Part shown: in pieces, positions 42,644 through 51,406 of the stretch | How positions within the stretch are numbered: the stretch's first letter is position 1 | Layout of the letters: every line of letters begins with the position of its first letter | Assembly (NCBI RefSeq): GCF_029961145.1 | Contig: NZ_JASBRG010000007.1 | Span: 848,155 to 912,154, forward strand | Reading direction: 5' to 3' | DNA: 64,000 nucleotides | Source: Pinibacter soli | Lineage (GTDB): Bacteria; Bacteroidota; Bacteroidia; Chitinophagales; Chitinophagaceae | Notes under the pieces: model-generated | Told to the model about the DNA's origin: nothing | The model's input: only the letters and a program-made list of their open reading frames with translations | Databases searched by the model: none | Program-made: the position numbers and the translations under genes

Positions 42644-43867
42644 TTATTGTAAAACTGTAATTTTCCTTCCCTGAATTTGAAATTTAATTCCCGCTCTCCT
42701 CATAATATCCAACACTTCTGAAATATTGCTTCCCCTGCCCACGATACCGCTAAACACTCTGTCCTGGTTGTGTCCCTGGAACTCCACTTCAACATCGTAC
42801 CAGCGCGAAATCTGTTTCATTATCTGATCCAGCCTTGTACTGGTAAACATGAATTGACCATTTTTCCAGGCAACAACTTCCTCAATGTCAACATCTTTAT
42901 TTACCGATAATTCATTCTTGTTAAGAACTCCCTGTTGCCCCGGTTTTAGCACTGAAGCCTTTTTTAAACTTTGTGATGATACTATTACACTTCCATCTAT
43001 CAATGTAGTCTTCAGGCTTGGCTCGTCATCATAGGCATTCACATTAAATTGCGTTCCCAGCACACGCACATCCAGATCATTTACACGAACATGAAACGGA
43101 AGCTTCGCATTATGTGAAATGTCAAAATAACCTTCACCGCTCAATTCAACGTCTCTCTCTTTCCCTACAAATGCAGTAGGGAATTTTAAAGAGGAAGATG
43201 CGTTAAGCCAAACCTTACTGCCATCCGGTAATTCCAGTTGATACTGGCCTCCTTTCGGTGTGGAAATAGTATTGTAAAGAACCTGCCCCGCATTTTGCTG
43301 CCCCTCGTAACTGATTTGACCTCCTATCTTTATTACTTTACTGCCTCCCTGTTGTGCCAGCGTGCCATTAGAAGCAGTGTCCAAAACTATTTTACTGCCG
43401 TCAGCCAATGTCAAAATCGCCTTATCACCTCCAGGCAAAATATTCTTCTCCGGATTAGTTTGCGGTGTTACCGCTACTTGTTGCTTCTTGTTACTGTAAA
43501 GAATTAACAGCGTTGTTGATACCACTAAAATGACAGCAGCAGCAACGGCAGTTCTTGCAATAAATCTTCTTCTGCGGCCAATTCGGGGTAGTTGTTCTTT
43601 ATCCTCCTCCGAATTGCGCCCCTCTGCCGACTCCAGCACGTTTGACCTCTCCATCATCGAACTGAAAAGTTCATTCCAATGTGCCTGATCCTCTACATTT
43701 CTGTTTTCTGCTTTATCCCAAAGAGCTTTTAATGCAGCAAACAGTTCGTCCGAACCATTTGCCGCCTCGTTCACGATCCTCTGCAGTTCTTCCTTTGAGT
43801 ATGTTTTGTTTACATACTTTTCAATTAAATGCTGCAAATCGTTATTGGGGGTACTTTCGTTTCCCAT
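42644..43867 (-). CDS. FecR-type anti-sigma factor
   Basis: 407 residues. Cytoplasmic N-terminus (about 1-98), one membrane helix (about 101-122, FIARTAVAAAVILVVSTTLLIL), a FecR periplasmic domain (PKGGQYQLELPDGSKVWLNASSS-like region, read as separate motifs) and a C-terminal DUF4974/STN-like domain (about 330-407). It should receive the signal from the SusC STN domain and control the sigma factor encoded 80 bp upstream. Confidence 0.94.
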   Translation of the reverse strand: MGNESTPNNDLQHLIEKYVNKTYSKEELQRIVNEAANGSDELFAALKALWDKAENRNVEDQAHWNELFSSMMERSNVLESAEGRNSEEDKEQLPRIGRRRRFIARTAVAAAVILVVSTTLLILYSNKKQQVAVTPQTNPEKNILPGGDKAILTLADGSKIVLDTASNGTLAQQGGSKVIKIGGQISYEGQQNAGQVLYNTISTPKGGQYQLELPDGSKVWLNASSSLKFPTAFVGKERDVELSGEGYFDISHNAKLPFHVRVNDLDVRVLGTQFNVNAYDDEPSLKTTLIDGSVIVSSQSLKKASVLKPGQQGVLNKNELSVNKDVDIEEVVAWKNGQFMFTSTRLDQIMKQISRWYDVEVEFQGHNQDRVFSGIVGRGSNISEVLDIMRRAGIKFQIQGRKITVLQ

Positions 43868-43947
43868 AGTTAAATATATATACGTGATTACCTACATATA
43901 GAAGACGTAAATCCTAATATGTGTTCCCGTTCAAAATGAACTTTTTT

Positions 43948-44553
43948 TTAATTATTTTTTAAAAGATTGTAAACAACGGTGGTAAAGAGCCAGAAACCAA
44001 GCTCTTTGGACAAGTATGACTTAATGAATTGACGGGCCTCAACGATGCTGTTGGCGACTGTTTTCTTGGAGATATTCAAGGTGTCCGCAATTTCTGCGTT
44101 GGACAATCCGCTGTCTTTATGAAGGAGAAATATTTTTTTGCGTTGGGGAGATAACAGGTCGATGGCGTCACGAAGTTTGGATTCATATTCATGCATCAAC
44201 AGGGAATCATCAGCATAATTTCCAGCGGGAATCTGATCATTTTCCCAAATAAGATCTGTCAGGCGTTTATCTTTTGCTGCGGCCCTGAAAAAATCGACAC
44301 TCTTATTATATGCAGCCCTGAACAGGAAGCCGTCTAAATTCTCAATTTGCACGATCATATCCCTTGCCAGCCACATTTTTAAAAACACATCCATCACAAG
44401 CTCTTCCGCCACTTCTTTTGATTTCACTATGCTAAAAAGATAATGAAACAGTTTCGAATGGTAACGGTCAAACAACATTTTAAAAGCCTGTTCTTCGCCC
44501 TGCGATGCCCGCTTTTTCAATGCCTGGTCACTAAAATCAGAATCCAAAGTCAT
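43948..44553 (-). CDS. ECF sigma factor of the SusCD locus
   Basis: 201 residues. Region 2 at about 15-90 (FDRYHSKLFHYLFSIVKSKE, ELVMDVFLKMW), region 4 at about 135-190 (LSPQRKKIFLLHKDSGLSNA, then EIADTLNISKKTVANSI). First gene of the sigma/fecR/susC/susD/tlpA series, most likely activating the downstream susC promoter on ligand uptake. C-terminal hydrophobic tail LGFWLFTTVVYNLL is unusual but common in this family. Confidence 0.94.
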   Translation of the reverse strand: MTLDSDFSDQALKKRASQGEEQAFKMLFDRYHSKLFHYLFSIVKSKEVAEELVMDVFLKMWLARDMIVQIENLDGFLFRAAYNKSVDFFRAAAKDKRLTDLIWENDQIPAGNYADDSLLMHEYESKLRDAIDLLSPQRKKIFLLHKDSGLSNAEIADTLNISKKTVANSIVEARQFIKSYLSKELGFWLFTTVVYNLLKNN

Positions 44554-44944
44554 AACCTAAAATAGTAAAATTAATTCAATTTCAGCAGGATATGTGAATT
44601 TGAAGATTTGAAAATTTGAAAATTTGAAAATGGTTTATGTGCGTTTCGCTAATAAATATACGCTGCATTATTTCATGCTAAATTTTGTTGGACGAACCGC
44701 CGTTGTTGGTATCGAAGCTGGCTGGTAGCGAAGGCGTACCAGCAACAGTGCGGATAGGTGTTGGCTAGCCACGCACAAGGGCAGATTTTCACACCAACAG
44801 CTAAAGTTTCGGATCGATGGTTTCGTGCAGCTCATATTTCAAGGCATTTTTTGCCGCAAAGATTAGAGATAGTATATTTAATGCAACCAATACTGAAGCA
44901 ATTTTAAAGAAAAAAAATTTTGTTACCAGTACCCTGTTCATTTT
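44554..44944. other. Divergent intergenic region with octamer tract and hairpin
   Basis: 390 bases without a gene. An 8-bp tandem (AATTTGAA, three to four units) lies at 44598-44630. A hairpin GCTGGTA (44721-44727) / TACCAGC (44737-44743) has a loop GCGAAGGCG. The loop resembles the spacer between the two REP copies at 21746. The rest is AT-rich and must contain the sigma promoter. Confidence 0.5.
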
Positions 44945-45463
44945 ATGAAAATTCAAGCCAACAAAAAAAGAATACCGTTTCTTGCCATTGCCGGCCTTAT
45001 ATTGATCGTGTTATTGGCAATGGCAATGATAAACGTCACAAGTAGCGAAGATGCAAGTACACAACAGCGTTTTTATTTTTATCTATTTTTTATAGTGCCC
45101 TGCATTTACTACACGAGTGTATCTGTTATTGACTATTGCAAAACAACATTCAACAGAAAGGCTATGCTTTCGATTGAAGCAGATGGCATCCTGGACAATC
45201 TGTCTATATATTCCTGCGGCAAAATTCCCTGGAATGATATCACTGAGGTAAAAGTAAAAAAAGCCTTCAATACAAACTTTCTGCTGATTTACATTCGTAA
45301 TGCTAATACACTAATCAGCAAACAAAGCAAATGGAAACAACAAACACTGAGAGGATTTCAAAAAAAGTTTGGAACGCCCGTGATAGTTGCCCAAACAAGA
45401 ATAAAAGACAATGTAGAAAACATTAAAGACATAATGATTGCGCAGCTTCACAAGTGCAATTAA
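44945..45463 (+). CDS. STM3941-like membrane protein
   Basis: 172 residues with two membrane segments (about 11-31 and 43-63) followed by a PH-like domain carrying GILDNLSIYSCGKIPWNDITEVKVKK, the pattern of the STM3941 family. Biochemical role is not established. Followed after 54 bp by another small membrane protein on the same strand. Confidence 0.7.
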   Translation: MKIQANKKRIPFLAIAGLILIVLLAMAMINVTSSEDASTQQRFYFYLFFIVPCIYYTSVSVIDYCKTTFNRKAMLSIEADGILDNLSIYSCGKIPWNDITEVKVKKAFNTNFLLIYIRNANTLISKQSKWKQQTLRGFQKKFGTPVIVAQTRIKDNVENIKDIMIAQLHKCN

Positions 45464-45517
45464 TTTTAAACACGTGCTATTTAGTTTACATTTGGCCTAA
45501 TCCTAACTCGATCTTTT

Positions 45518-45925
45518 ATGAATACCTACATCGCTTTAATAATAGTTGGAACGGTACTGCTGATCGTTTCTTTCGCGTTCACAAAAGATTCTATCTATCT
45601 CATCAGGCATGGCGAAAAAACCATTTCCACCATTACCCGCGTCGAAGAAGTAGCGAACAGTAAAAATCACTCTTCCTATTACATTCTATCGTTCACCACG
45701 ATAAATGGCAAAGAGAAGGAATTCGAATGTCATTTTCCAGCGGCACTGCCAACAACTTACCTGGGCGGCGAAGTTCCAATTGTGTATGATCCTCACAATC
45801 CATCAGACATAAAAATACTTACTTACTTTGGGGCGTTTGCACCTGCAATTATAATAGGAGCATTTGCAGCCGGATTTCTTTTTATAGGAATCGGATATTT
45901 TGCAGCACAAATAGTATTGAAATGA
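45518..45925 (+). CDS. DUF3592-family membrane protein
   Basis: 135 residues. Helix at about 4-22, a beta-rich extracytoplasmic domain with YYILSFTTINGKEKEF and VPIVYDPHNPSDIKI, and a second helix near 105-130. The pattern matches DUF3592. No known function. Probably co-transcribed with the preceding gene. Confidence 0.72.
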   Translation: MNTYIALIIVGTVLLIVSFAFTKDSIYLIRHGEKTISTITRVEEVANSKNHSSYYILSFTTINGKEKEFECHFPAALPTTYLGGEVPIVYDPHNPSDIKILTYFGAFAPAIIIGAFAAGFLFIGIGYFAAQIVLK

Positions 45926-45947
45926 TTGTGTTGAAGTAACGAACCTC

Positions 45948-45987
45948 ATGGTTGTCATTATTTGTTGTAACAAATGATGACAACCAT
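45948..45987. terminator. Long hairpin between convergent genes
   Basis: ATGGTTGTCATTATTTGTT (45948-45966) and its near-exact complement (45969-45987; one mismatch in 19) with a 2-base loop, 22 bases after the DUF3592 stop and 27 before the LLM oxidoreductase stop. Position fits a bidirectional terminator although there is no strong T-run. Confidence 0.65.
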
Positions 45988-46013
45988 AAAAGCCAAACGC
46001 ATTTTACGCTAAA

Positions 46014-47036
46014 CTACCTCCAACCCAATGCCGGTGCCACATGCTCTAAAATAGACGATAGCACATGCACATTGTACTTAACGCCTAACGTATTGGGTAT
46101 CGTCAAAAGCAATGTGTCCGCTTCCTGTATCGCTTCATCCGTAGCTAATTCTTTTATGAGTTGATCAGGTTCTGCGGCATAGCTTCTTCCGAAGATAGCA
46201 CGCTTGTCCTGTTCAATCATTCCGATGGAATCACTGCTCTTGGCTTGTTGTCCAAAGAGATAACGGTCCTCGTCATTCATCAAAGCGAAAATGGAGCGAC
46301 TCACCGACACCCGCGGCTCGCGTTGATGACCGGCTTTTTTCCACGCCTCTTTGTACAGCCTGATCTGCTCGGCTTGCTGTATATGAAAAGGCTTACCACT
46401 TTCATCGTACTTCAGCGTTGAGCTTTGAAGATGCATGGCATTTTCTGCGGCCCAAACAGCGGTGGCATTTGAAGCTGCTCCCCACCAAATGCGCTCCCGC
46501 AATCCTTGCGAGTGTGGTTCTAAGCGAAGCAAGCCCGGAGGGTTGGGAAACATCGGGTATGGATTCGGTTGGGCAAATCCAACACCTTTCAATTTATCCA
46601 AAAACTCCATTGCTTTGCGGCGTCCCATATCTGCATCCGTTTCTCCATCCTTCGGTTCGTATCCAAAATAACGCCAGCCATCTATCACCTGTTCAGGCGA
46701 ACCTCTGCTGATGCCCAATTGTAACCGTCCCTCAGCAATCAGATCAGCAGCGCCGGCATCTTCCACCATATACAGCGGATTTTCGTAGCGCATATCAATG
46801 ACGCCTGTCCCAATTTCTATTTTGCTCGTTTTGGCGCCAATCGCCGACAGCAAAGGAAACGGAGATGCAAGTTGCGCAGCAAAATGATGTACACGGAAAT
46901 AAGCGCCGTCCAGGCCTATTTCTTCCGCAGCAACGGCCAGATCAATAGACTGAAGCAATGTATCGCTTGCTGTCCGGGCTTTGTAAGCCGGATGATTGGC
47001 CCAATGCCCAAATGATAAGAATCCTATCTTCTTCAT
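46014..47036 (-). CDS. LLM class flavin-dependent oxidoreductase
   Basis: 340 residues, bacterial luciferase-like TIM barrel. Seen are FLSFGHWANHPAYKARTASD, AAEEIGLDGAYFRVHHFAAQLASP, IEIGTGVIDMRYENPLYMVEDA and LQLGISRGSPEQ, the usual order. FMN-dependent monooxygenase or F420-like family; substrate unknown. Single gene, divergent from the DUF1801 protein gene. Confidence 0.9.
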   Translation of the reverse strand: MKKIGFLSFGHWANHPAYKARTASDTLLQSIDLAVAAEEIGLDGAYFRVHHFAAQLASPFPLLSAIGAKTSKIEIGTGVIDMRYENPLYMVEDAGAADLIAEGRLQLGISRGSPEQVIDGWRYFGYEPKDGETDADMGRRKAMEFLDKLKGVGFAQPNPYPMFPNPPGLLRLEPHSQGLRERIWWGAASNATAVWAAENAMHLQSSTLKYDESGKPFHIQQAEQIRLYKEAWKKAGHQREPRVSVSRSIFALMNDEDRYLFGQQAKSSDSIGMIEQDKRAIFGRSYAAEPDQLIKELATDEAIQEADTLLLTIPNTLGVKYNVHVLSSILEHVAPALGWR

Positions 47037-47217
47037 AAATATTCAGTCATGGTCCATTTAGACAATGAACTTCTAATTTACATAAAGAGATACAGCTAAA
47101 TAAAAATTAATTGTAGATCGCTGACTGGCTGCTTACGAATTGTGCTATAGAGTAACGACGAACTTTTATACCTTTAACCCGGATTGTATTCATGAATGTT
47201 TGCAAGTACAATTTTAT

Positions 47218-47649
47218 ATGAACGTACAAGAACAAATCAAAACATATATTGCCGGCCAACCTGATGCCAAACGTGCAGACATGCAAGCGTTGCACCTCCA
47301 TATACTCAAGACATTACCAAACTGTAAGCTATGGTTCGACAATGGCAAAAACAGCGAAAATAAAACTGTCGCTAATCCTACTGTAGGGTATGGACTTTTC
47401 ACCATAAAATATGCTAACGGGACCACCAAAGAGTTTTTTCAAATTGGCATGAGCGGAAACACAACCGGAATTTCTGTTTATATACTTGGCCTAAAAGATA
47501 AGTCATACCTGGCCCAAACATTTGGAACAAAGCTAGGCAAGGCGAGTGTGACAGGCTATTGCATTAAGTTCAAAAATTTAAAAGACATAAACCTTGATGT
47601 ACTTGGGCAAGCAATACAATATGGAGCAGAAGCTTCGCTAAAGGAGTAG
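47218..47649 (+). CDS. DUF1801-family protein
   Basis: 143 residues from the ATG at 47218 (MNVQEQIKTYIAGQPDAKRADM); the frame is open 26 codons upstream but that part overlaps the promoter region and is not family-like. YdhG-like fold with LKTLPNCKLWFDNGKN, TVGYGLFTIKY and GISVYILGLKDKSY. No established activity. Confidence 0.75.
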   Translation: MNVQEQIKTYIAGQPDAKRADMQALHLHILKTLPNCKLWFDNGKNSENKTVANPTVGYGLFTIKYANGTTKEFFQIGMSGNTTGISVYILGLKDKSYLAQTFGTKLGKASVTGYCIKFKNLKDINLDVLGQAIQYGAEASLKE

Positions 47650-47759
47650 CAACACTTGTACCTTATAAGAACATTCATTCTACTTCCCAAAAACGGCTCT
47701 GAAATAAAATGGATTTTTAAGCGATCATAAAACCTCTGCCAGATGCCTGACACCCGGAT

Positions 47760-48950
47760 TTAATTATCATTTCTCATTATCTCAGTTTGCGCATCTGTAA
47801 TGCTGTTATTTTCAATTTTGTTGTTGGCAGGAGACACATCCTGCATGGTTCGTGACGGATATCGTTTTACATCAAACTTACCCGTCCAGTCGGCATTTTT
47901 GCTGTCTCCGACTAATATGCCCGTTTGTACATGACTGATCTTGTTATTTGTGATAATACAGTCCGACGCTGCTATGTAAAAACCAATCTCCGTCTTGCCG
48001 GTGGCCATGCCATACATCAGCCTTATAGCGGTCTTTACGTTGCTGATCCTATTGTTTGTCACAGTATGATGCGCCCCATTTATCCTGATGCCGCATGCTC
48101 CTCCCTCAACAATATTACTGTCTACAATGCAGTCAAATCCGCCTCTCATTACAAGTTCTCCTTCGCAGTTTGTAAGAGAATTATTGATGTACTTATTATC
48201 CGAGCTTTTGTTGCTGATCACTTCCGGCTCGCCATTGCATTCTATAAAGCGATTGTCCCTTACAGTTGTAAAGGAACTTATGTTTCCGAGCAAAACAGGA
48301 TCCTGCCCTACCTGCACACATTCTCCGCCATTAAACACCGGCCATGTAACTTTGGCTTTATTTCTGAACTCATTGTGGTCAATCATCGTGTGAAAAGGTG
48401 TAGCTACCTTCGCGACTACTACCTGCACTTCCATGTTATTTACGTTACTGATAAATGAACAATGATCTACTCTATTCGATTCCCCTTTACCAGAGATTAC
48501 AACAATCGGCATAAACTGACTCATTACTTCATTCTTCTCAAACGAACAACCACTAACGCGACAACCCGTAGAGCCCTCCAGTTGAACGAGTGTTGTAGTT
48601 TGACCGGGCGTTCTTGATACCTTGCACTCGCTAAATGTAATGCCCGAAAGCTCGAGATAAGTGCCGGTTATCCTAAATATCGTCTTCATTACAGGCCCGC
48701 CAAAGCTAACCTTTCCGCTTGATTCTGCCCGCACGATTACGGGTTTACCTGCCTCTCCCCGACCCGTCAACATACAGTTCCAATCAGCGTATTTCCCATT
48801 AGCGATGAGGACTACATCTCCGGGCTTAGCCTTATCCACTGCAGCTTCCAGTTCTGCCGCAGTATGCACGGTAACTGTTATTGCAAAAGTATTTGTAGCA
48901 AAAAAGATAAGTAGCAAGCATGTAAATAAACCGCTGAATATTTTCGTCAT
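47760..48950 (-). CDS. PL6-like polysaccharide lyase (chondroitinase B/alginate lyase family)
   Basis: 396 residues from the ATG at 48950, which gives a signal peptide; a TTG eight codons upstream is less likely. Right-handed beta-helix. The PL6 catalytic Lys lies in EVISNKSSDN (Lys248) and the Arg in LVMRGG (Arg269), close in number to Lys250 and Arg271 of chondroitinase B. Acidic residues Glu241 and Glu243 fit the calcium site. The usual RHG is RGG here. It would cleave uronate-containing polysaccharide by beta-elimination; alginate or dermatan sulfate are the family substrates. In line with the GH28 gene upstream. Confidence 0.82.
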   Translation of the reverse strand: MTKIFSGLFTCLLLIFFATNTFAITVTVHTAAELEAAVDKAKPGDVVLIANGKYADWNCMLTGRGEAGKPVIVRAESSGKVSFGGPVMKTIFRITGTYLELSGITFSECKVSRTPGQTTTLVQLEGSTGCRVSGCSFEKNEVMSQFMPIVVISGKGESNRVDHCSFISNVNNMEVQVVVAKVATPFHTMIDHNEFRNKAKVTWPVFNGGECVQVGQDPVLLGNISSFTTVRDNRFIECNGEPEVISNKSSDNKYINNSLTNCEGELVMRGGFDCIVDSNIVEGGACGIRINGAHHTVTNNRISNVKTAIRLMYGMATGKTEIGFYIAASDCIITNNKISHVQTGILVGDSKNADWTGKFDVKRYPSRTMQDVSPANNKIENNSITDAQTEIMRNDN

Positions 48951-49133
48951 AATTTCTTTAATAAAAGTTGTCAATCCCTTTAGTACAATTGTCAGGAGAC
49001 TGACTTTTTATAAAATTACAATTGTGCATCGTTGAACGCCTTGTGTACACAACATAATACTACAGTAAAATTGAGTTTGAGTATAAAAGACGTAGCTCTA
49101 TTTCTTAAACCACATAGAAGAAAACACCGCGGA

Positions 49134-50498
49134 TCAATCTTTCGAATAACCAACTACATTTTCCAGTATACTTTCTTTTTCGTCCACTTTTTCTACGGAA
49201 ATATTTTTGAGCAAAACGTCACGCACTGGCAACTCAGCCTGTCCCAATACCCTCACAATAAATTTCACTTCTTTGGATTTAATATTGTCCAAATACACGC
49301 CTTGTATTGGCGTAAGTCTGCGTTCATAAGTAGGCACCAATGTTTTCCACTGGTATAAAACATCTGTCTCGATTCCTAAAACGCCAAGGTCAATTTTACC
49401 GGAGGCGATATTGCTGGCGTAAATATTTTTCACATACCCTCCCATCCGCTCATTCGTTTTGATGAACAACAGATGATTCAATTTGGCGCCATCCAGCACA
49501 GTACAACTATCGGCAAATACATTTTCAATTCCTCCGGAAAGTTCGCTTCCAATCGCCACCAGTTGATGGCCGTTCTTAACAACACAATTACGAATGACAA
49601 CATTTTTCGCAGGCGTTTTTAAGCGCCATCCTTCCGGGTTACGGCCAGACTTAATGGCGATTGCGTCGTCGCCCTGATCGAAAGTACAATTTTCAATCAG
49701 CACATTTTGGCTCATCTCAGGATCCACTCCATCGTTGTTATGCCCATGCGCATATACGTGGACATTTCTTATCACAACATTTTTTGACAGGTATGGATGG
49801 ATCGTCCAGAATGGACTGTTGGTTATTTTAACACCTTCAAGTAAAACATTCTCGCAACGATTGAACTGGATGAACTGAGGGCGAAGATGGGCACTATCAT
49901 CAGTCATTTCACGCTTTTCCACGGGAACATTATTCCAGGCCATATTGTACAATCTCTTAAGACTTTCCATATGTGCATTTGGACGGGCAAACCATTGTTT
50001 CCAAACATCCATGCGGGCCTTCAATTCTCCCTGTCCTGTAATCGCTACATTCTTACATTTATAAGCATAGATCAATGGTGAGAAATTATAACATTCCATT
50101 CCTTCCCAGGATGAAGAGACCGCCGGTAAATAATCTTCGGGGCGTTCGGAGAATTCCAAAACGGCATCTTTCTCAAGATGCAATTCAACATTGCTTTTAA
50201 AATGCAACTGTGCCGTTAACCACAGTCCTTTGGGAATGATCACAACACCGCCACCGATTTTATTAGCTGTATCAATTGCTTTTGCTATGGCCCGAAAAGT
50301 TGCATTTTTATCACCCGGTACCGCACCGAAAGACGTGATATTAAATCGAGGGCATTTGCTGAAATCAGGAACATCAATCGCCGGCATTGTAAAGGGCGCC
50401 TTAATATTGAGTTGCCTAATTTCTATAGAAGCGCCGGATTGCCCAAACGACAACATGAAAAACGAATTGAACAAAATGTAAAGAAGGGTAAACTTCAT
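49134..50498 (-). CDS. GH28-family glycoside hydrolase (polygalacturonase-like)
   Basis: 454 residues with a signal peptide. Right-handed beta-helix. Catalytic residues of GH28 are visible: HNNDGVDPE (Asp256), QGDDAIAIKSG (Asp277, Asp278), NGHQLVAIGSE (His311) and FIKTN. The N-terminal part has GAVPGDKNATFRAIAKAID, the usual start of the pectate-lyase-3-like fold. Hydrolyses galacturonic acid or related linkages in the periplasm or outside. An intrinsic terminator-like hairpin sits 60-90 bp upstream of its start. Confidence 0.92.
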   Translation of the reverse strand: MKFTLLYILFNSFFMLSFGQSGASIEIRQLNIKAPFTMPAIDVPDFSKCPRFNITSFGAVPGDKNATFRAIAKAIDTANKIGGGVVIIPKGLWLTAQLHFKSNVELHLEKDAVLEFSERPEDYLPAVSSSWEGMECYNFSPLIYAYKCKNVAITGQGELKARMDVWKQWFARPNAHMESLKRLYNMAWNNVPVEKREMTDDSAHLRPQFIQFNRCENVLLEGVKITNSPFWTIHPYLSKNVVIRNVHVYAHGHNNDGVDPEMSQNVLIENCTFDQGDDAIAIKSGRNPEGWRLKTPAKNVVIRNCVVKNGHQLVAIGSELSGGIENVFADSCTVLDGAKLNHLLFIKTNERMGGYVKNIYASNIASGKIDLGVLGIETDVLYQWKTLVPTYERRLTPIQGVYLDNIKSKEVKFIVRVLGQAELPVRDVLLKNISVEKVDEKESILENVVGYSKD

Positions 50499-50554
50499 GG
50501 TTTGTCTGATTAAATTTCAAAACAGATTGGTTGCCTCAACAAAGCAATTAATAT

Positions 50555-50587
50555 GTATAAATAAAAAGCCACCGTGGAAACAGTGGC
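50555..50587 (-). terminator. Intrinsic terminator on the minus strand
   Basis: On the minus strand GCCACTG-TTTCCA-CGGTGGC is followed by TTTTTATTTATAC, a classic stem (7 bp, GC-rich) and U-run. There is no annotated minus-strand gene just upstream of it, only the 247 bp at 50588-50834. It therefore ends an unknown transcript or acts as an attenuator for the GH28 gene at 50498. Confidence 0.7.
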
Positions 50588-50834
50588 ACAAAATTGCTTG
50601 CTATATTAGAAGTCATCAAATTAGTTGTTGTTTGCAGTTTTCGCGTCCTGCACTGTACTGCCTGTGAGGCAATGAGCCTCGCTAATACAACATCTTCTAC
50701 AGCTCAACCAATCTTTCCAACTTTAATGGTAAAAACTTTTGCGCTGCGGACGATTTTGTGATCCAAAAAGTTCCCATCAACTAATTCAGAAAACTTCGGC
50801 CATTAACAACGTATTTTCGCAACGTAAATTCATT
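50588..50834. other. Intergenic stretch, possible minus-strand leader or small RNA
   Basis: No coding frame of note. A hairpin GAGGC-AATGA-GCCTC occurs at about 50667-50681. On the minus strand this region leads directly into the terminator at 50555-50587. It must also carry the promoter for the small plus-strand gene at 50835. Confidence 0.35.
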
Positions 50835-51017
50835 ATGATGGACACCAAAGAAAAAGAGGATTCACTATGGAAAAGTTTAAAAGCTTCGATATTACCCATT
50901 CACGAAAAGGACAACCCTGCAGTGAAGATGGGAAAGCATGTGGGATTCTGGAGCACCATTATTCTACTCGGAGGTGCTACAATAGCCATTGGACTCGCCG
51001 TTCTTATGGCGCTGTAG
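50835..51017 (+). CDS. Small membrane protein
   Basis: 60 residues from the first of two adjacent ATGs (MMDTKEKEDSLW); a frame open 32 codons further upstream gives no sensible sequence. Hydrophilic first half and one membrane helix (about 38-59, TIILLGGATIAIGLAVLMAL). Not recognised. It is followed directly by another membrane protein gene, with which it probably forms an operon. Confidence 0.6.
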   Translation: MMDTKEKEDSLWKSLKASILPIHEKDNPAVKMGKHVGFWSTIILLGGATIAIGLAVLMAL

Positions 51018-51046
51018 TTAAGCAACTATTCGATCCGCTGTTCTGC

Positions 51047-51406
51047 ATGTACATTGCTATCTGGCTTCTAGTGCATTTCTTTCGTTATTTACACTATCCT
51101 CTGCCATATCTAAACGGATGGCTGACAGATTTTGCATTCATCCCTGCGGTCGCACATTTTGCGCGAACCTGCACCCGCCATCTACTTCTGCGTGGACGTA
51201 ACTACATCTACTCTCTGCACTGGCTCCTGGTTGCAGCTATTTACACCGGACTGCTATGTGAATGGATCGTGCCGCAGTTTACATCCGATACTGTCGGCGA
51301 TGTATGGGATACATTTGCATACCTGGCAGGAGCACTTTTCTTTTACTACATACACCAAAAGAAATTTAACCCATCAAGCCAAAGTGAAGCGCTAGAAGCC
51401 GTCTGA
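51047..51406 (+). CDS. Integral membrane protein, unrecognised
   Basis: 119 residues from the in-frame ATG at 51047. The hydrophobic sequence begins about 10 codons earlier (VVKQLFDPLF), right after the previous gene's stop, so the true start may be upstream through an unusual codon. Four helices are predicted (IAIWLLVHFF, LTDFAFIPAVAHFA, SLHWLLVAAIYTGLL, FAYLAGALFFYYI). The end overlaps the convergent DUF4468 gene by 15 bp. Function unknown. Confidence 0.6.
   Translation: MYIAIWLLVHFFRYLHYPLPYLNGWLTDFAFIPAVAHFARTCTRHLLLRGRNYIYSLHWLLVAAIYTGLLCEWIVPQFTSDTVGDVWDTFAYLAGALFFYYIHQKKFNPSSQSEALEAV

Noticed and set aside
50739-50834. Upstream extension of the 60-residue membrane protein
   Set aside because: The 32 extra codons have no conserved or signal character; ATGs at 50835/50838 are better.
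50867-51046. Upstream part of the frame at 51047 as coding
   Set aside because: It overlaps the whole small membrane protein gene in another frame and its residues look random until just after that gene's stop.
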